Source: Chryseobacterium candidae
Lineage (GTDB): Bacteria; Bacteroidota; Bacteroidia; Flavobacteriales; Weeksellaceae
Length of the DNA stretch: 64,000 nucleotides
Reading direction: 5' to 3'
Assembly (NCBI RefSeq): GCF_004916905.1
Contig: NZ_SDLV01000012.1
Coordinates: 62,001 to 126,000, forward strand
Shown here: piece by piece, positions 26,775 to 35,315 of the stretch
How the letters are laid out: each line of letters opens with the position of its first letter
Numbering within the stretch: position 1 is the first letter of the stretch
Notes under the pieces: model-generated
The model's input: only the letters and a program-made list of their open reading frames with translations
Told to the model about the DNA's origin: nothing
Databases searched by the model: none
Made by a program: the position numbers and the translations under genes

Positions 26775-28031
26775 TTATTTTTTAATAATTTTTTTAGTGA
26801 ATTCCTTTTCGTCTGTTTTATATTGCAGGAAATAAATACCGCTGGCCAAATGCTGAAATGAAATACTGTAACCATTTTCTGTCTTATTCAAATGATAAGG
26901 CATGACTTTTCCTGAAGCTTCTGCAAGTGAAATTACTTCAAATTGTTTTTTAGAAACAATGTTAACAATGTTTTGAACAGGATTTGGATACATTTGAAGT
27001 CCGTTTTCTATAGTTATTTCCGCTGTATGTAATGTATTTACAACCACCAGTTTTGTTTTGGTAGTGATTACTCCACAGGCATTGGTTGTCAGTTTAACAT
27101 GATAACTTCCAACCGCATTATAGGTATGTGTTGGATTTTCCAGAGTAGAAGTGATACCGTCACCAAAATCCCACAAATAAGCAGCTGCATTCTGTGTGGT
27201 ATTTGTAAACTGAACGGTTCCTGCTCCGGTAAGCTGATAAGTGAATCTGCTGTGAACATCATTGTTGGTTACATACCATTTATCAGGCTGGTTATACACT
27301 TCTGTTTTCACAATATCTTTGATCAGTTGAGCCTGTGCAGAAGTAAGATTTCCGTTAAAAGGAATCTGGGTAGGATCTTTTTTGAATATAATCGTATAGA
27401 ATGTATAGGCTGCCGCCATAGAACCTATATAACTGGGATGAGATTCATCCTGATCATACAATTCAATGGCTGGATTTTGCTCTCTGATTGTTCTCCAGAC
27501 TTTGCCTACCGGAGAGACAATTCCTTCATTACTGAGTGCCATCTCCATATAGCGGTTATAAATTTGAGTATCCATTCCCTGATAGGTACAAACAGTAGGA
27601 AGCCCTGGACAATTGGCTGCATCACCGTTTTTACGACCCCAGGTCATATAGAAAATAACATTTCCACAAGGATTGGCTGTTTTAATTAAATTGGAGAGCT
27701 GAAGGGCATAAGGATACACCTGACTTTGAACCTGTGAATCTGGAAACGAAGGAAGCTGGCTTTGTTCCTGCAATACCACATAATCCCAGTTTCCCTGATT
27801 GATGTCTGAAATGACATTCGGGTTATTGAAGTGATCCTGTAGCGTAGCACCTCCCGGAGTCTGGCTGTGATGCTCGAATACATCGCCATCAGATGCGGCA
27901 ATGCTTTGAATAAGACCAGGTAAATTATTGACGTACGTATAACTGTTTCCAATAAAAAAGACCCTTTTAGTCGTCTGGCTCAGGATCAAAGAAAAAGTAA
28001 TTAAAAATAAAGAAAGTAGAGTTTTTTTCAT
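26775..28031 (-). CDS. Secreted SGNH/DUF4886 hydrolase with PKD and type IX sorting domains
   Basis: A 418-residue multidomain exported protein. After the signal peptide (to about residue 19) comes an SGNH-hydrolase-like DUF4886 domain (FIGNSYT with Ser30 as nucleophile, VVLQEQS as a block III-like segment, and DESHPS supplying the Asp-x-x-His pair). A PKD domain follows (WDFGDG near 288-293), then a C-terminal type A type IX sorting domain (about 345-418, MYPNPVQN and GIYFLQYKTDEKEFTKKIIKK). It should cross the outer membrane by T9SS and be surface-attached or released, acting as an esterase on an unknown substrate. Confidence 0.9.
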   Translation of the reverse strand: MKKTLLSLFLITFSLILSQTTKRVFFIGNSYTYVNNLPGLIQSIAASDGDVFEHHSQTPGGATLQDHFNNPNVISDINQGNWDYVVLQEQSQLPSFPDSQVQSQVYPYALQLSNLIKTANPCGNVIFYMTWGRKNGDAANCPGLPTVCTYQGMDTQIYNRYMEMALSNEGIVSPVGKVWRTIREQNPAIELYDQDESHPSYIGSMAAAYTFYTIIFKKDPTQIPFNGNLTSAQAQLIKDIVKTEVYNQPDKWYVTNNDVHSRFTYQLTGAGTVQFTNTTQNAAAYLWDFGDGITSTLENPTHTYNAVGSYHVKLTTNACGVITTKTKLVVVNTLHTAEITIENGLQMYPNPVQNIVNIVSKKQFEVISLAEASGKVMPYHLNKTENGYSISFQHLASGIYFLQYKTDEKEFTKKIIKK

Positions 28032-28091
28032 AAATTTCAGTTTGAATTAATTCCATAAATATAAATAATATTAAATAAAACCCCTTTATTT

Positions 28092-28934
28092 ATGAATTTG
28101 ATTAGTGAAAAGAATGTATACTTAGAAAATAAAGAAACAAAAAGTTTTCTTGCAGATATTTTTTATCCGGATACTGAAAAAAAACTTCCCCTGGTTGTAT
28201 TTGTTCACGGCTATAAAGGGTATAAAGACTGGGGCGCATGGAACCTGATGGCAGAAAAGTTTGCTGAAGCAGGTTTTTTCTTTGTCAAGTTTAATTTTTC
28301 ACATAACGGAACAACGACAGAGGATCCGTTTAACTTTGGAGACCTTGAAGCTTTTGGAAATAATAATTATTCTAAAGAACTTTCTGACCTTGGCGTAGTG
28401 ATTGATCACTTTAGCAAAGATTCTCATGTGGATGATGAAAAAATTATATTGATCGGCCACAGCAGGGGAGGAGGAATTTCTATCATTAAAACATTCGAAG
28501 ATGAAAGGATCAACGGATTGATTACTTTGGCCAGTGTGGATACATTAGATCGTTTTCCAAAAGAAGAAGCTTTTGAGAAATGGAAGAAAAACGGAGTCTA
28601 TTATGCCCTGAACGGGCGTACCCAACAGGAAATGCCTCATTATTATCAGTTCTATGAGGACTATGAAAAAGATATTCACCGTTTTGATGTGGAGCGGGCT
28701 GCAGAAATGGCTAAAGCTCATATGCTGATTATTCATGGAACAGAAGATGAAGCGGTAGAAGTAAAACAGGCTGAGCATCTTCATATTCTCCACCCCAATT
28801 CTGAGCTGTTTCTGATTGAAAATGCCAACCATACCTTCGGCGCAAAAGAACCGTGGACAGAAAATGATCTACCTAAAGACCTGCATATTGTCACTGAAAA
28901 ATGTATTGATTTTATAAAAGAAAAATTGAAATAA
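28092..28934 (+). CDS. Alpha/beta hydrolase family protein
   Basis: A 280-residue cytoplasmic alpha/beta hydrolase related to dienelactone hydrolase/esterase-like proteins. The oxyanion segment VFVHGYKGYKDWG, nucleophile elbow GHSRGGG, acidic loop HGTEDEAVEV and catalytic His in ENANHTFG are all in place. There is no signal peptide. It is divergent from the T9SS gene across a 60-base AT-rich spacer and is followed 47 bases later by a lipoprotein gene on the same strand. The substrate cannot be told. Confidence 0.88.
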   Translation: MNLISEKNVYLENKETKSFLADIFYPDTEKKLPLVVFVHGYKGYKDWGAWNLMAEKFAEAGFFFVKFNFSHNGTTTEDPFNFGDLEAFGNNNYSKELSDLGVVIDHFSKDSHVDDEKIILIGHSRGGGISIIKTFEDERINGLITLASVDTLDRFPKEEAFEKWKKNGVYYALNGRTQQEMPHYYQFYEDYEKDIHRFDVERAAEMAKAHMLIIHGTEDEAVEVKQAEHLHILHPNSELFLIENANHTFGAKEPWTENDLPKDLHIVTEKCIDFIKEKLK

Positions 28935-28981
28935 AACGCTTAAAACTGCGTTATTAGAATTAACCACCATACAGTATAATT

Positions 28982-29494
28982 ATGAAAAAAACTATTGCAG
29001 GCGCATTTGCGCTTTCACTATGTGTTGTTTCATGTAAAAAAGAAACAAAAACAGAATCTTCTGTAAGCAGTGATACTTTGGCTACAGTAATGCCTGAGGA
29101 TTCCGTAACAAACCCCAAAACAGATTCAACATCAATTGCAGCATCTTCTTCTGCTCCCGCTACGGAAAATATTATCACCAAAAATGTAGGCAAATATCCT
29201 CATGATATTAAATTCTTTGAAGATAAAAGTATTTCAGAAAGACTTAAAAAACTTACCGGTGCTCAGTATGACGAAATGGTAAAGAATTTCAATGTGGAAA
29301 GCCCTGTTTCTTCAGAGAACGGAATTTACAAGCTGGCAGGATGCAAACAGCATGACTGTCCCGGATATGCGACAAGCATTTTTTATGATTCTAAAAATGA
29401 TAATTTTAACGTTTCCATAGATAAAAACGGTAAGGTAACAGATTTTGCTGAAAAAGGAAAAATTACTGTTTCAGAATCGCTTAAATCCAAATAA
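28982..29494 (+). CDS. Hypothetical lipoprotein
   Basis: A 170-residue protein with a lipoprotein signal (VVSC, Cys18) and a long Ser/Thr/Glu-rich linker (about 20-62). A compact domain follows (YPHDIKFFEDKSISERLKKL onward) with a CKQHDC pair and a C-terminal strand region. It has the same overall build as the lipoprotein at 9687-10178, but I do not recognise the domain. It ends at a strong terminator. Confidence 0.65.
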   Translation: MKKTIAGAFALSLCVVSCKKETKTESSVSSDTLATVMPEDSVTNPKTDSTSIAASSSAPATENIITKNVGKYPHDIKFFEDKSISERLKKLTGAQYDEMVKNFNVESPVSSENGIYKLAGCKQHDCPGYATSIFYDSKNDNFNVSIDKNGKVTDFAEKGKITVSESLKSK

Positions 29495-29498
29495 TAAA

Positions 29499-29528
29499 AA
29501 AAGGAGTGAAACTTTCACTCCTTTTTTT
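29499..29528. terminator. Bidirectional terminator between convergent lipoprotein genes
   Basis: AAAGGAGTGAA pairs with TTCACTCCTTT around a very short loop, with A-runs on the left and T-runs on the right. It serves the genes on both sides. Confidence 0.9.
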
Positions 29529-29549
29529 ATTGATTTTCAATAGATATCT

Positions 29550-30152
29550 TTAGTTCGTTTTAACAGCATTCTTTTTTACTGCCTTTAAAAGACTTCGAAA
29601 GTTTTTCATAGTCATCATTTCTGTTGTAGGAGTAAAAATGGTTGCTTTCTGATCTTTATCTACAGAAACTTCCGAATATGCTTTTAAAGAATATATCTTT
29701 TTCATGGTTGTAATATCATAAACATCCATCATTGCAAAAGTTTCATTTTTTTTGTATTCATACTGGGTTCCAATGGAATTGTCCAGGCAGTTTCGTACTT
29801 TCATTGTGTAGATGTTTACCAGAAAATTAAAATCAGAATTGTTTTTCAATTCCTCAAGATCTTCATTTTCCGGTTCAAATGGAATATCATTTTGAATGAG
29901 GTTCCCCGCTTTTGCCATTTTTAAATCATATGCATTACCATTGCTTAAATTTTGAAATAGCTGAAGAGTTTCTTTACCCATCATTTCTCTGTGGTGCGAA
30001 TCTCCCCCTGTTCTGATATCATTAATCAACCATTTTTTGTCTTTAGAAAACACTAATGCTTTACTGTAAATACCATAATCTTTCCTTACCGGATAATAGC
30101 ATGACTGTAAAGCTATGAATAGAAAAAAGATAAAGAAAATATATTTTTTCAT
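29550..30152 (-). CDS. Hypothetical lipoprotein
   Basis: A 200-residue protein with signal peptide and lipobox (LQSC, Cys18). The mature part is mixed alpha/beta with no motif I can identify; it ends in a Lys-rich helix (LLKAVKKNAVKTN). It lies 13 bases behind the flavin reductase gene on the same strand, so it may be co-transcribed, and it converges on the lipoprotein at 28982 with a shared terminator. Confidence 0.6.
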   Translation of the reverse strand: MKKYIFFIFFLFIALQSCYYPVRKDYGIYSKALVFSKDKKWLINDIRTGGDSHHREMMGKETLQLFQNLSNGNAYDLKMAKAGNLIQNDIPFEPENEDLEELKNNSDFNFLVNIYTMKVRNCLDNSIGTQYEYKKNETFAMMDVYDITTMKKIYSLKAYSEVSVDKDQKATIFTPTTEMMTMKNFRSLLKAVKKNAVKTN

Positions 30153-30165
30153 GAATGCAGCTCAA

Positions 30166-30987
30166 TTATTTGATTAGTAATTTCCACGCTTCTTCAATTT
30201 TACTTTCCAGAAGTAACTTCTGGGCCTCAAGATGGATATTTTCATCGGCATGAAAGTCACCGGCAGGTAATACTTCGGTGTTGGCAAGCATTCCAAGGTC
30301 ATTTCCTGTAAACACTTTGCTGTATTTGATAGAGTCTGGCAGCAGATCGAAACCGATTCCTTTTGTTACCAAGGGTTTTGGTACTTCAAAAAGACTGTTT
30401 TCGTTGCTTCTGGAATACCAGTTGCTTCCCAGACGGGCTACCATATCCAGTTTTTTCTGATCCAGATTTCCGTCTTCATTCAGATATTCTTCTCTGATGT
30501 GAATTTTCTGAACTTCACAGATGACAAGATTTCCTGCACCACCCTGATCACCCAATGATTTTACCTCTAAAACTTTGCATTCGAAGTTAACGGGGCATTC
30601 TTCAATCAGCTTAGGCTGAACAAGGTCTGCCTCTTTCATGGTAAGACCGGATTTGATAAATTCATTCACTCCGGTTTCGTATTCTGTAGATGCTAAAGAG
30701 ATCTGCTGTACAATTGGAAAGTTCACTGTTCCAATTACCACTTCAGGTACTTCAAGAACATTTTCCAGCGTATGTTTGGTGGTATTGTCACGAACTCTTC
30801 TTGATGGTGAGAAGATCAGAATCGGAGGAACCGTACTGAACATATTAAAAAAACTGAACGGAGACAAGTTATTATTACCGTCTTTATCTACAGTAGATGC
30901 CAGTGCAATCGGTCGTGGTGAAACGGCTGTCTGCATAATGGTCTGTAATTGTACGGAGGTTATCTCGGAGGGGATTACTGTTTTCAT
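30166..30987 (-). CDS. Flavin reductase-like FMN-binding protein
   Basis: A 273-residue split-barrel flavoprotein of the flavin reductase family. The FMN-binding segments are typical: SPRPIALASTVDKDGNNNLSPFSFFN near the N-terminus, then IFSPSRR and VIGTVNFP. It would reduce FMN with NAD(P)H or act as a flavin-bound oxidoreductase. The C-terminal 70 residues extend past the minimal domain (about 170). It is first in a probable two-gene unit with the lipoprotein behind it. No partner monooxygenase lies beside it, though the tyrosine catabolism locus starts 200 bases away. Confidence 0.85.
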   Translation of the reverse strand: MKTVIPSEITSVQLQTIMQTAVSPRPIALASTVDKDGNNNLSPFSFFNMFSTVPPILIFSPSRRVRDNTTKHTLENVLEVPEVVIGTVNFPIVQQISLASTEYETGVNEFIKSGLTMKEADLVQPKLIEECPVNFECKVLEVKSLGDQGGAGNLVICEVQKIHIREEYLNEDGNLDQKKLDMVARLGSNWYSRSNENSLFEVPKPLVTKGIGFDLLPDSIKYSKVFTGNDLGMLANTEVLPAGDFHADENIHLEAQKLLLESKIEEAWKLLIK

Positions 30988-31038
30988 GTTTTTCTTTTTA
31001 ACACTTAATTCAACTTAAGTATTCAAATGATATTAAAA

Positions 31039-31079
31039 GATGCTTCGACTCCGCTCAGCATGACACTTCTAATACTAAC
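31039..31079. repeat. Half copy of the intergenic repeat seen at 7998-8090
   Basis: The sequence GATGCTTCGAC, then GCTCAGCATGACA, then TCTAATACTAA matches the left arm and loop of the 7998-8090 element. The matching right arm is missing or altered, so this is a decayed or partial copy. Confidence 0.7.
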
Positions 31080-31114
31080 TGTTTAGCAGTATATTTCTAG
31101 TGATGTCATCCGCC

Positions 31115-31147
31115 AAACCTTATAGGTTTTCAAAACCTATAAGGTTT
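31115..31147. repeat. Perfect 33-bp palindrome
   Basis: Two 16-base arms (AAACCTTATAGGTTTT and its exact inverse complement) flank a single central C. It lies 39 bases beyond the fahA stop on the minus strand, where it could act as a 3' hairpin, but there is no T-run. It resembles mobile intergenic palindromes more than a simple terminator. Confidence 0.75.
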
Positions 31148-31185
31148 AATAGTAATATTGTGCAGAGTTAAAATTTAGATAAAAA

Positions 31186-32433
31186 TTAAAGTGTTGGAAT
31201 GATTTTACCGGAAACTTCCCCGAAACCTACTCTTATCCCATCTTTTTCAGCCCATGCCTTCATGGTAACCGTATCATTGTCTTCAATGAATTTTCTCTCT
31301 TCACCGTTGCTTAATGATAAAGGATTTTGTCCTCTCCATGTCAGCTCAAGCATAGAACCGAAAGATTTTGGATCACTTCCGGAAATGGTTCCGCTGGCAT
31401 ATAGATCACCAACTTCCACATTACATCCGTTTACGGTGTGGTGTGCCAGCTGCTGGGCCATATTCCAGTACATATGTTTGTAGTTGCTTTCGCAGATCAG
31501 GTTTTGATCTCCGTTTTCAGGCTGGATATATACTTCAAGGTTGATATCGTAGTTTTTATCACCTTCAAATTTTAAATACTCTAAAACTTCAGGATCCTGA
31601 GTTGGAGAAGCGGTTCTGAATGGTTCTAAAGCTTCAATCGTAACTACCCATGGAGAAATAGAAGAACCGAAATTTTTGGCAAGGAATGGGCCTAGCGGAA
31701 CATATTCCCATGCCTGGATATCTCTTGCAGACCAGTCATTGAAAACCACCATTCCGAAGATAGCATCTTCTGCATCTTTGGTAGAGATGCTTTCTCCCAT
31801 CTCTGTATTTTTATTGATGATGAAAGCCATTTCCAGTTCAAAGTCCAGCTGTTTCGATGGTCCGAAAACAGGTTTGTCTGCGTCTGCGGGTTTCGTCTGA
31901 CCTTTCGGACGGTTGATCTCCGTTCCGGAAACTACGATAGAGGATGCCCTTCCGTGGTAACCTACCGGTAAGTGTTTCCAGTTGGGCAATAAAGCATTGG
32001 CCGGATCACGAAACATTTTGCCTACGTTGGTAGCATGTTCGATGCTGCTGTAGAAATCGGTGTAATTCGGGATGTGAACAGGCATCATCATTTTTATCTT
32101 ATCCAGATCATAGAAAGCTTCTTCAATCGTTTTCTGATCTTTTGATAAAATAGAACCTTCCTGTAATAAGGTTTGGATTCTGGTACGGACCGCATTGGTA
32201 ACCGGTTTACCCAGTTCAATAAATTCATTAATGGTATACGCTTCAAAAACATTGTCGTCTAATCCTTCAATATCTTCAAAATAACCAAGATCGTACAAGG
32301 TAGCAAGATCAATGACCTGATCTCCGATTCTTGTACAACATCCGATATATTCTTTGTTAAAAACTGCGACTCCGAAAGGAATATTGTGTATAGAAAAATC
32401 CGAATTTGAGGAATAGTCTACAAATGATTTCAT
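31186..32433 (-). CDS. fahA: Fumarylacetoacetase
   Basis: A 415-residue fumarylacetoacetate hydrolase, the last enzyme of tyrosine/homogentisate breakdown, splitting fumarylacetoacetate to fumarate and acetoacetate. The N-terminal SH3-like domain (1-115) is followed by the catalytic domain with VGYHGRASSIV (His/Arg), QLDFELEMAF (metal Glu pair), VVFNDWSARDIQAWE and GTISGSDP. The length matches the eukaryote-like FAH (about 420). hppD lies upstream on the same strand and hmgA 6 kb further, so the pathway genes are grouped. Confidence 0.96.
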   Translation of the reverse strand: MKSFVDYSSNSDFSIHNIPFGVAVFNKEYIGCCTRIGDQVIDLATLYDLGYFEDIEGLDDNVFEAYTINEFIELGKPVTNAVRTRIQTLLQEGSILSKDQKTIEEAFYDLDKIKMMMPVHIPNYTDFYSSIEHATNVGKMFRDPANALLPNWKHLPVGYHGRASSIVVSGTEINRPKGQTKPADADKPVFGPSKQLDFELEMAFIINKNTEMGESISTKDAEDAIFGMVVFNDWSARDIQAWEYVPLGPFLAKNFGSSISPWVVTIEALEPFRTASPTQDPEVLEYLKFEGDKNYDINLEVYIQPENGDQNLICESNYKHMYWNMAQQLAHHTVNGCNVEVGDLYASGTISGSDPKSFGSMLELTWRGQNPLSLSNGEERKFIEDNDTVTMKAWAEKDGIRVGFGEVSGKIIPTL

Positions 32434-32485
32434 AAGTTTAGATTTTAGTTAGATTAAGTATCATCCGGAGAATTCCCCGGAACAT

Positions 32486-32947
32486 TTATTTTGCCTTTTT
32501 TGAGTAAGATGCTTCATCGATCCACCTGTCTCTGGTATTGACATCGATAAGGTACAGAATATTGTCCTGTTGCGTCAGCAATAAAGTTTTCGTGACAGGT
32601 ATTGGGATTTTTTTATTTTCAAGCATATCTGCTCTTAAAGAAATAATATTTTTTTTTCTGATGACATCACCGCTGAAAACGTTAGAACTGCTTTCTCCTG
32701 TTGCTTTATCATCGAAAACTTCTACATAAGTGGCATTATTCCCTTTGATAATAATAAAGTCCCGTTCCGTATGATCGGCTTCATCCTTGATGAAAACAAA
32801 CTTTTTGTTATCAATATTTACATTTTCAAGATGCTGATTGATGCCTTTTCTTTGTTCAAGCCGGTTGAGGATTTCATTCAAAGTTCCATATTGAGCTTTA
32901 AGTCCCAAAGTTCCAAGGAGGAAAATCCCGATTAAAAGTTTTCTCAT
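32486..32947 (-). CDS. Hypothetical exported protein
   Basis: I place the start at 32947 (MRKLLIGIFLLGTLGLKAQ), which gives a clear signal peptide; an in-frame ATG 16 codons upstream would bury it. The mature protein is about 134 residues, beta-rich, with no recognised domain (segments DFIIIKGNNATYVEVFDD and KTLLLTQQDNILYLIDV). It sits between fahA and hppD on the same strand, but a hairpin with a T-run separates it from hppD. Any link to tyrosine catabolism is only positional. Confidence 0.6.
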   Translation of the reverse strand: MRKLLIGIFLLGTLGLKAQYGTLNEILNRLEQRKGINQHLENVNIDNKKFVFIKDEADHTERDFIIIKGNNATYVEVFDDKATGESSSNVFSGDVIRKKNIISLRADMLENKKIPIPVTKTLLLTQQDNILYLIDVNTRDRWIDEASYSKKAK

Positions 32948-32961
32948 ATACTGTGTTTTAT

Positions 32962-33000
32962 AAAAAAGTTTTGCCAGAATACGGTATCCTGACAAAACTT
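32962..33000 (-). terminator. Terminator after hppD
   Basis: On the minus strand AAGTTTTG (complement of 32993-33000) pairs with CAAAACTT (complement of 32966-32973) with further pairing inside, then TTTTT (complement of 32962-32967). It begins 17 bases after the hppD stop. Confidence 0.75.
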
Positions 33001-33017
33001 ATATTTTTAATGTAAAA

Positions 33018-34148
33018 TTAAAGATTACCTCTTCTTTCCTGCTCTCTTTCTAATGCTTCGAACAATGCTTTGAAGTTTCCGGCACCAAAACTCTGTGCAC
33101 CATGTCTTTCAATAATTTCGAAGAATAGAGTAGGACGGTCTTCTACAGGCTTGGTAAAGATCTGTAATAAATACCCTTCCTCATCATGATCAATAAGTAT
33201 ACCTAACTCCTGAAGTTTTTTAAGATCTTCATCAATATGACCTACTCTTTCAGGAACCATATCGTAATATGCTTCCGGTGGAGCAGAAAGGAACTCTACA
33301 CCACGCTTTTTCAGTTCAGTTACGGTGTGGATAATGTCTTTTGTAGCCACAGCGATGTGCTGTACACCTTCTCCTTCATAGAAATCAAGGTATTCTTCTA
33401 CCTGAGATTTCTTTTTACCTTCTGCAGGTTCGTTGATCGGGAATTTTGCATATCCGTTTCCGTTTGACATTACTTTAGACATCAATGCAGAATATTCTGT
33501 ATTGATTTGCTTATCGTCAAAAGAAAGGATATTTACAAATCCCATTACTTTTTCATACCATTCTACGGTTGGGATCATTCTGTTCCAGTCAACATTTCCT
33601 ACACAGTGGTCTACGTATAATAAACCTGCTTCTTCAGGCTTGTAATCACTCTCCCAATTTTCATACCCAGGCATGAAAGCTCCGTTATAATTTTTTCTTT
33701 CAACAAACATATGAACGGTTTCTCCGTACGTGTAGATACCGGACATTCTTACCTCACCATGCTCATCAGTTAATGTAACAGGCTCTAAATAAGGTTTTCC
33801 CCCTCTTTTAGTTGTTTCTTCGAAAGCTGCATAAGCGTCATCTACCCAAAGTGCCAAAATTTTTACTCCGTCACCATGTTTTTTTACATGCTCGCTGATA
33901 GGAGAGTCAGATTTAAGTCCTGTTGTTAATACCAATCTTATTTTTCCTTGTTGAAGCACATAAGATGCACGGTCTCTTACTCCTGTTTCAGGACCCGCAT
34001 AAGCTACAGACTGAAAACCAAAAGCGGTTTTGTAATAATGGGCAGCCTGTTTTGCATTTCCTACATAAAACTCAATATAATCTGTACCGTTAATCGGTAA
34101 GAAATTTTCTGCTTGAGCTATTTTCTCGGCAAATGTAAGTGTTGACAT
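33018..34148 (-). CDS. hppD: 4-hydroxyphenylpyruvate dioxygenase
   Basis: A 376-residue Fe(II) dioxygenase converting 4-hydroxyphenylpyruvate to homogentisate. It has two vicinal-oxygen-chelate halves; the iron ligands are His in VDHCVGNV, His in VQHIAVATKD and Glu in FFEIIERHG. Family stretches GYENWESDYKPEEAG and the C-terminal GNFKALFEALEREQERRGNL are present. The length is normal. With hmgA and fahA in the same region it forms the homogentisate pathway of tyrosine and phenylalanine use. In this group the gene can also feed pigment (pyomelanin) formation if hmgA is off. Confidence 0.97.
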   Translation of the reverse strand: MSTLTFAEKIAQAENFLPINGTDYIEFYVGNAKQAAHYYKTAFGFQSVAYAGPETGVRDRASYVLQQGKIRLVLTTGLKSDSPISEHVKKHGDGVKILALWVDDAYAAFEETTKRGGKPYLEPVTLTDEHGEVRMSGIYTYGETVHMFVERKNYNGAFMPGYENWESDYKPEEAGLLYVDHCVGNVDWNRMIPTVEWYEKVMGFVNILSFDDKQINTEYSALMSKVMSNGNGYAKFPINEPAEGKKKSQVEEYLDFYEGEGVQHIAVATKDIIHTVTELKKRGVEFLSAPPEAYYDMVPERVGHIDEDLKKLQELGILIDHDEEGYLLQIFTKPVEDRPTLFFEIIERHGAQSFGAGNFKALFEALEREQERRGNL

Positions 34149-34261
34149 ATTTTCTCTTTTACTTTTATTTTATTGGTATGCAAATTACAAAATTCTTAGA
34201 TATGGCGAAAATATTCCTACGGATTCATTGAATATATTTAACATAACGTTAAAGAAGAGTT

Positions 34262-34290
34262 TACTTAAGTATATTTAAGTTTCTTAAGTT
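34262..34290. promoter_or_regulatory. Cluster of TTAAGT words upstream of hppD
   Basis: ACTTAAGT (34263-34270), ATTTAAGT (34273-34280) and TCTTAAGT (34282-34289) repeat with about a one-turn spacing, 115-140 bases before the hppD start. ACTTAAGT also occurs at 31013-31020 before the flavin reductase gene. They may be operator half-sites or part of a repeated spacer element, since the same word is in the repeat at 46901-47091. Confidence 0.35.
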
Positions 34291-34351
34291 TAAAATCCTC
34301 TACCTACATTTGTTATACAAAAGACAAGTGAAAAAAAATATTTCGAAACAT

Positions 34352-34380
34352 GAAAGCCGTAGATACTCTCTACGGCTTTC
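34352..34380 (-). terminator. Hairpin overlapping the stop codon of the gene at 34370
   Basis: GAAAGCCGTAGA (34352-34363) pairs perfectly with TCTACGGCTTTC (34369-34380) around a 5-base loop. The stop codon and last three sense codons of the minus-strand gene lie inside the stem. The T-run comes only 13 bases later, so termination efficiency is uncertain. Confidence 0.65.
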
Positions 34381-35176
34381 TTATGTTAGATTGTTTCAAT
34401 TCTTTATTCAACATTCCTGCATCGGGATTATAATTATCCCATATCTTCCAGATACCATTTACTTTTCGGATAAAATAGATCTGGGTACTCAGTTGATTCA
34501 CGAAATGTTCTTCTCCGGTTTCTCCCACTTTAAACAGTAAATTCCAGAACTCCTGGGATTCCAGAATTTTTTTTTCAGGTTCATCAGTAACCACATGGAT
34601 ATCAAATACCTCATAGTTGGATCTGTTGTTTTTTGTTACCAGATGGAAATCCTTATCACAGAGTTCTTTACTGAATTGTGAGGCTCTTTCTAGAAAAGGA
34701 GAATCTTCAAATACCAGGTCTTTTAAAGGTTCTGTGTTGTGGGTCGGAAACCGCTTATAAAATTCAAAAGCGGCGGCACAGTAATCATAGACCATTTGTG
34801 TAAGATAGGATTGTTCATCGGCTTCCTCGTCATGCTCTTTTCTGTATCTTATCGTAAGAATATAATCATTAAGATCTTTATATCCCAAGAAGATGCAAAT
34901 CTTATCCAATGTTTTTAAAAATCTGAGGTCATTATGGGTTTTATCCTGATAATCGTTTTCAAAAAACCGTTGAAGGGTAACATGGGAAATGGTATTTCCG
35001 ATTTCAAATTTTTTTCCTCCTTTCAGTTCTTCAGCTTCGGAGAGTTCGTCTTTGATGATTTCGGAAAGAATAATATAATGGCTTCTCTTCCAGTCATTCA
35101 CATTCCCTAAAACAGAATTCCTGACCTTGGAATGTTTCACAATTTCTTCTCGTATCGAATTATATATAGTTTTCAA
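34370..35176 (-). CDS. Hypothetical protein
   Basis: I do not recognise this 268-residue cytoplasmic protein. The N-terminal 100 residues are helical, with a segment (NTISHVTLQRFFENDY and LRFLKTLDKICIFLGYKDLNDYI) reminiscent of a small helix-turn-helix or phage-repressor-like fold. The C-terminal half (YEVFDIHVVTDEPEKKILESQEFW and INGIWKIWDNYNPD region) resembles an NTF2/SnoaL-like cone, so a two-domain sensor-regulator is possible. The last codons run into a hairpin. It is alone, downstream of the CoA-transferase genes. Confidence 0.65.
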   Translation of the reverse strand: MKTIYNSIREEIVKHSKVRNSVLGNVNDWKRSHYIILSEIIKDELSEAEELKGGKKFEIGNTISHVTLQRFFENDYQDKTHNDLRFLKTLDKICIFLGYKDLNDYILTIRYRKEHDEEADEQSYLTQMVYDYCAAAFEFYKRFPTHNTEPLKDLVFEDSPFLERASQFSKELCDKDFHLVTKNNRSNYEVFDIHVVTDEPEKKILESQEFWNLLFKVGETGEEHFVNQLSTQIYFIRKVNGIWKIWDNYNPDAGMLNKELKQSNIRKP

Positions 35177-35315
35177 TTTCCTTGTTTTTGAATGAGTTTT
35201 ATCAAATATACTGCCAAGATATTAATATTTTCGTACGATTTGATGGTATTAAATTCAAAATTTATTTTAGATTTTCAGATTCAAAACAAGTTTTTAAAAC
35301 TTTATGGTTTGATTA

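Noticed and set aside
27099..27689. 196-codon open frame opposite the secreted SGNH hydrolase gene
   Set aside because: It is antisense to a well-supported gene with PKD and T9SS domains; its residue composition (Cys- and Ile-rich) is that of a shadow frame.
32486..32995. Longer form of the exported protein starting at 32995
   Set aside because: The signal peptide would be buried 17 residues in and the extra residues overlap the hppD terminator; the ATG at 32947 fits better.
34305..34312. TACATTTG on the plus strand between two minus-strand genes, a possible small RNA promoter
   Set aside because: There is no -33 TTG at the expected distance, and no gene or clean terminator on the plus strand follows.
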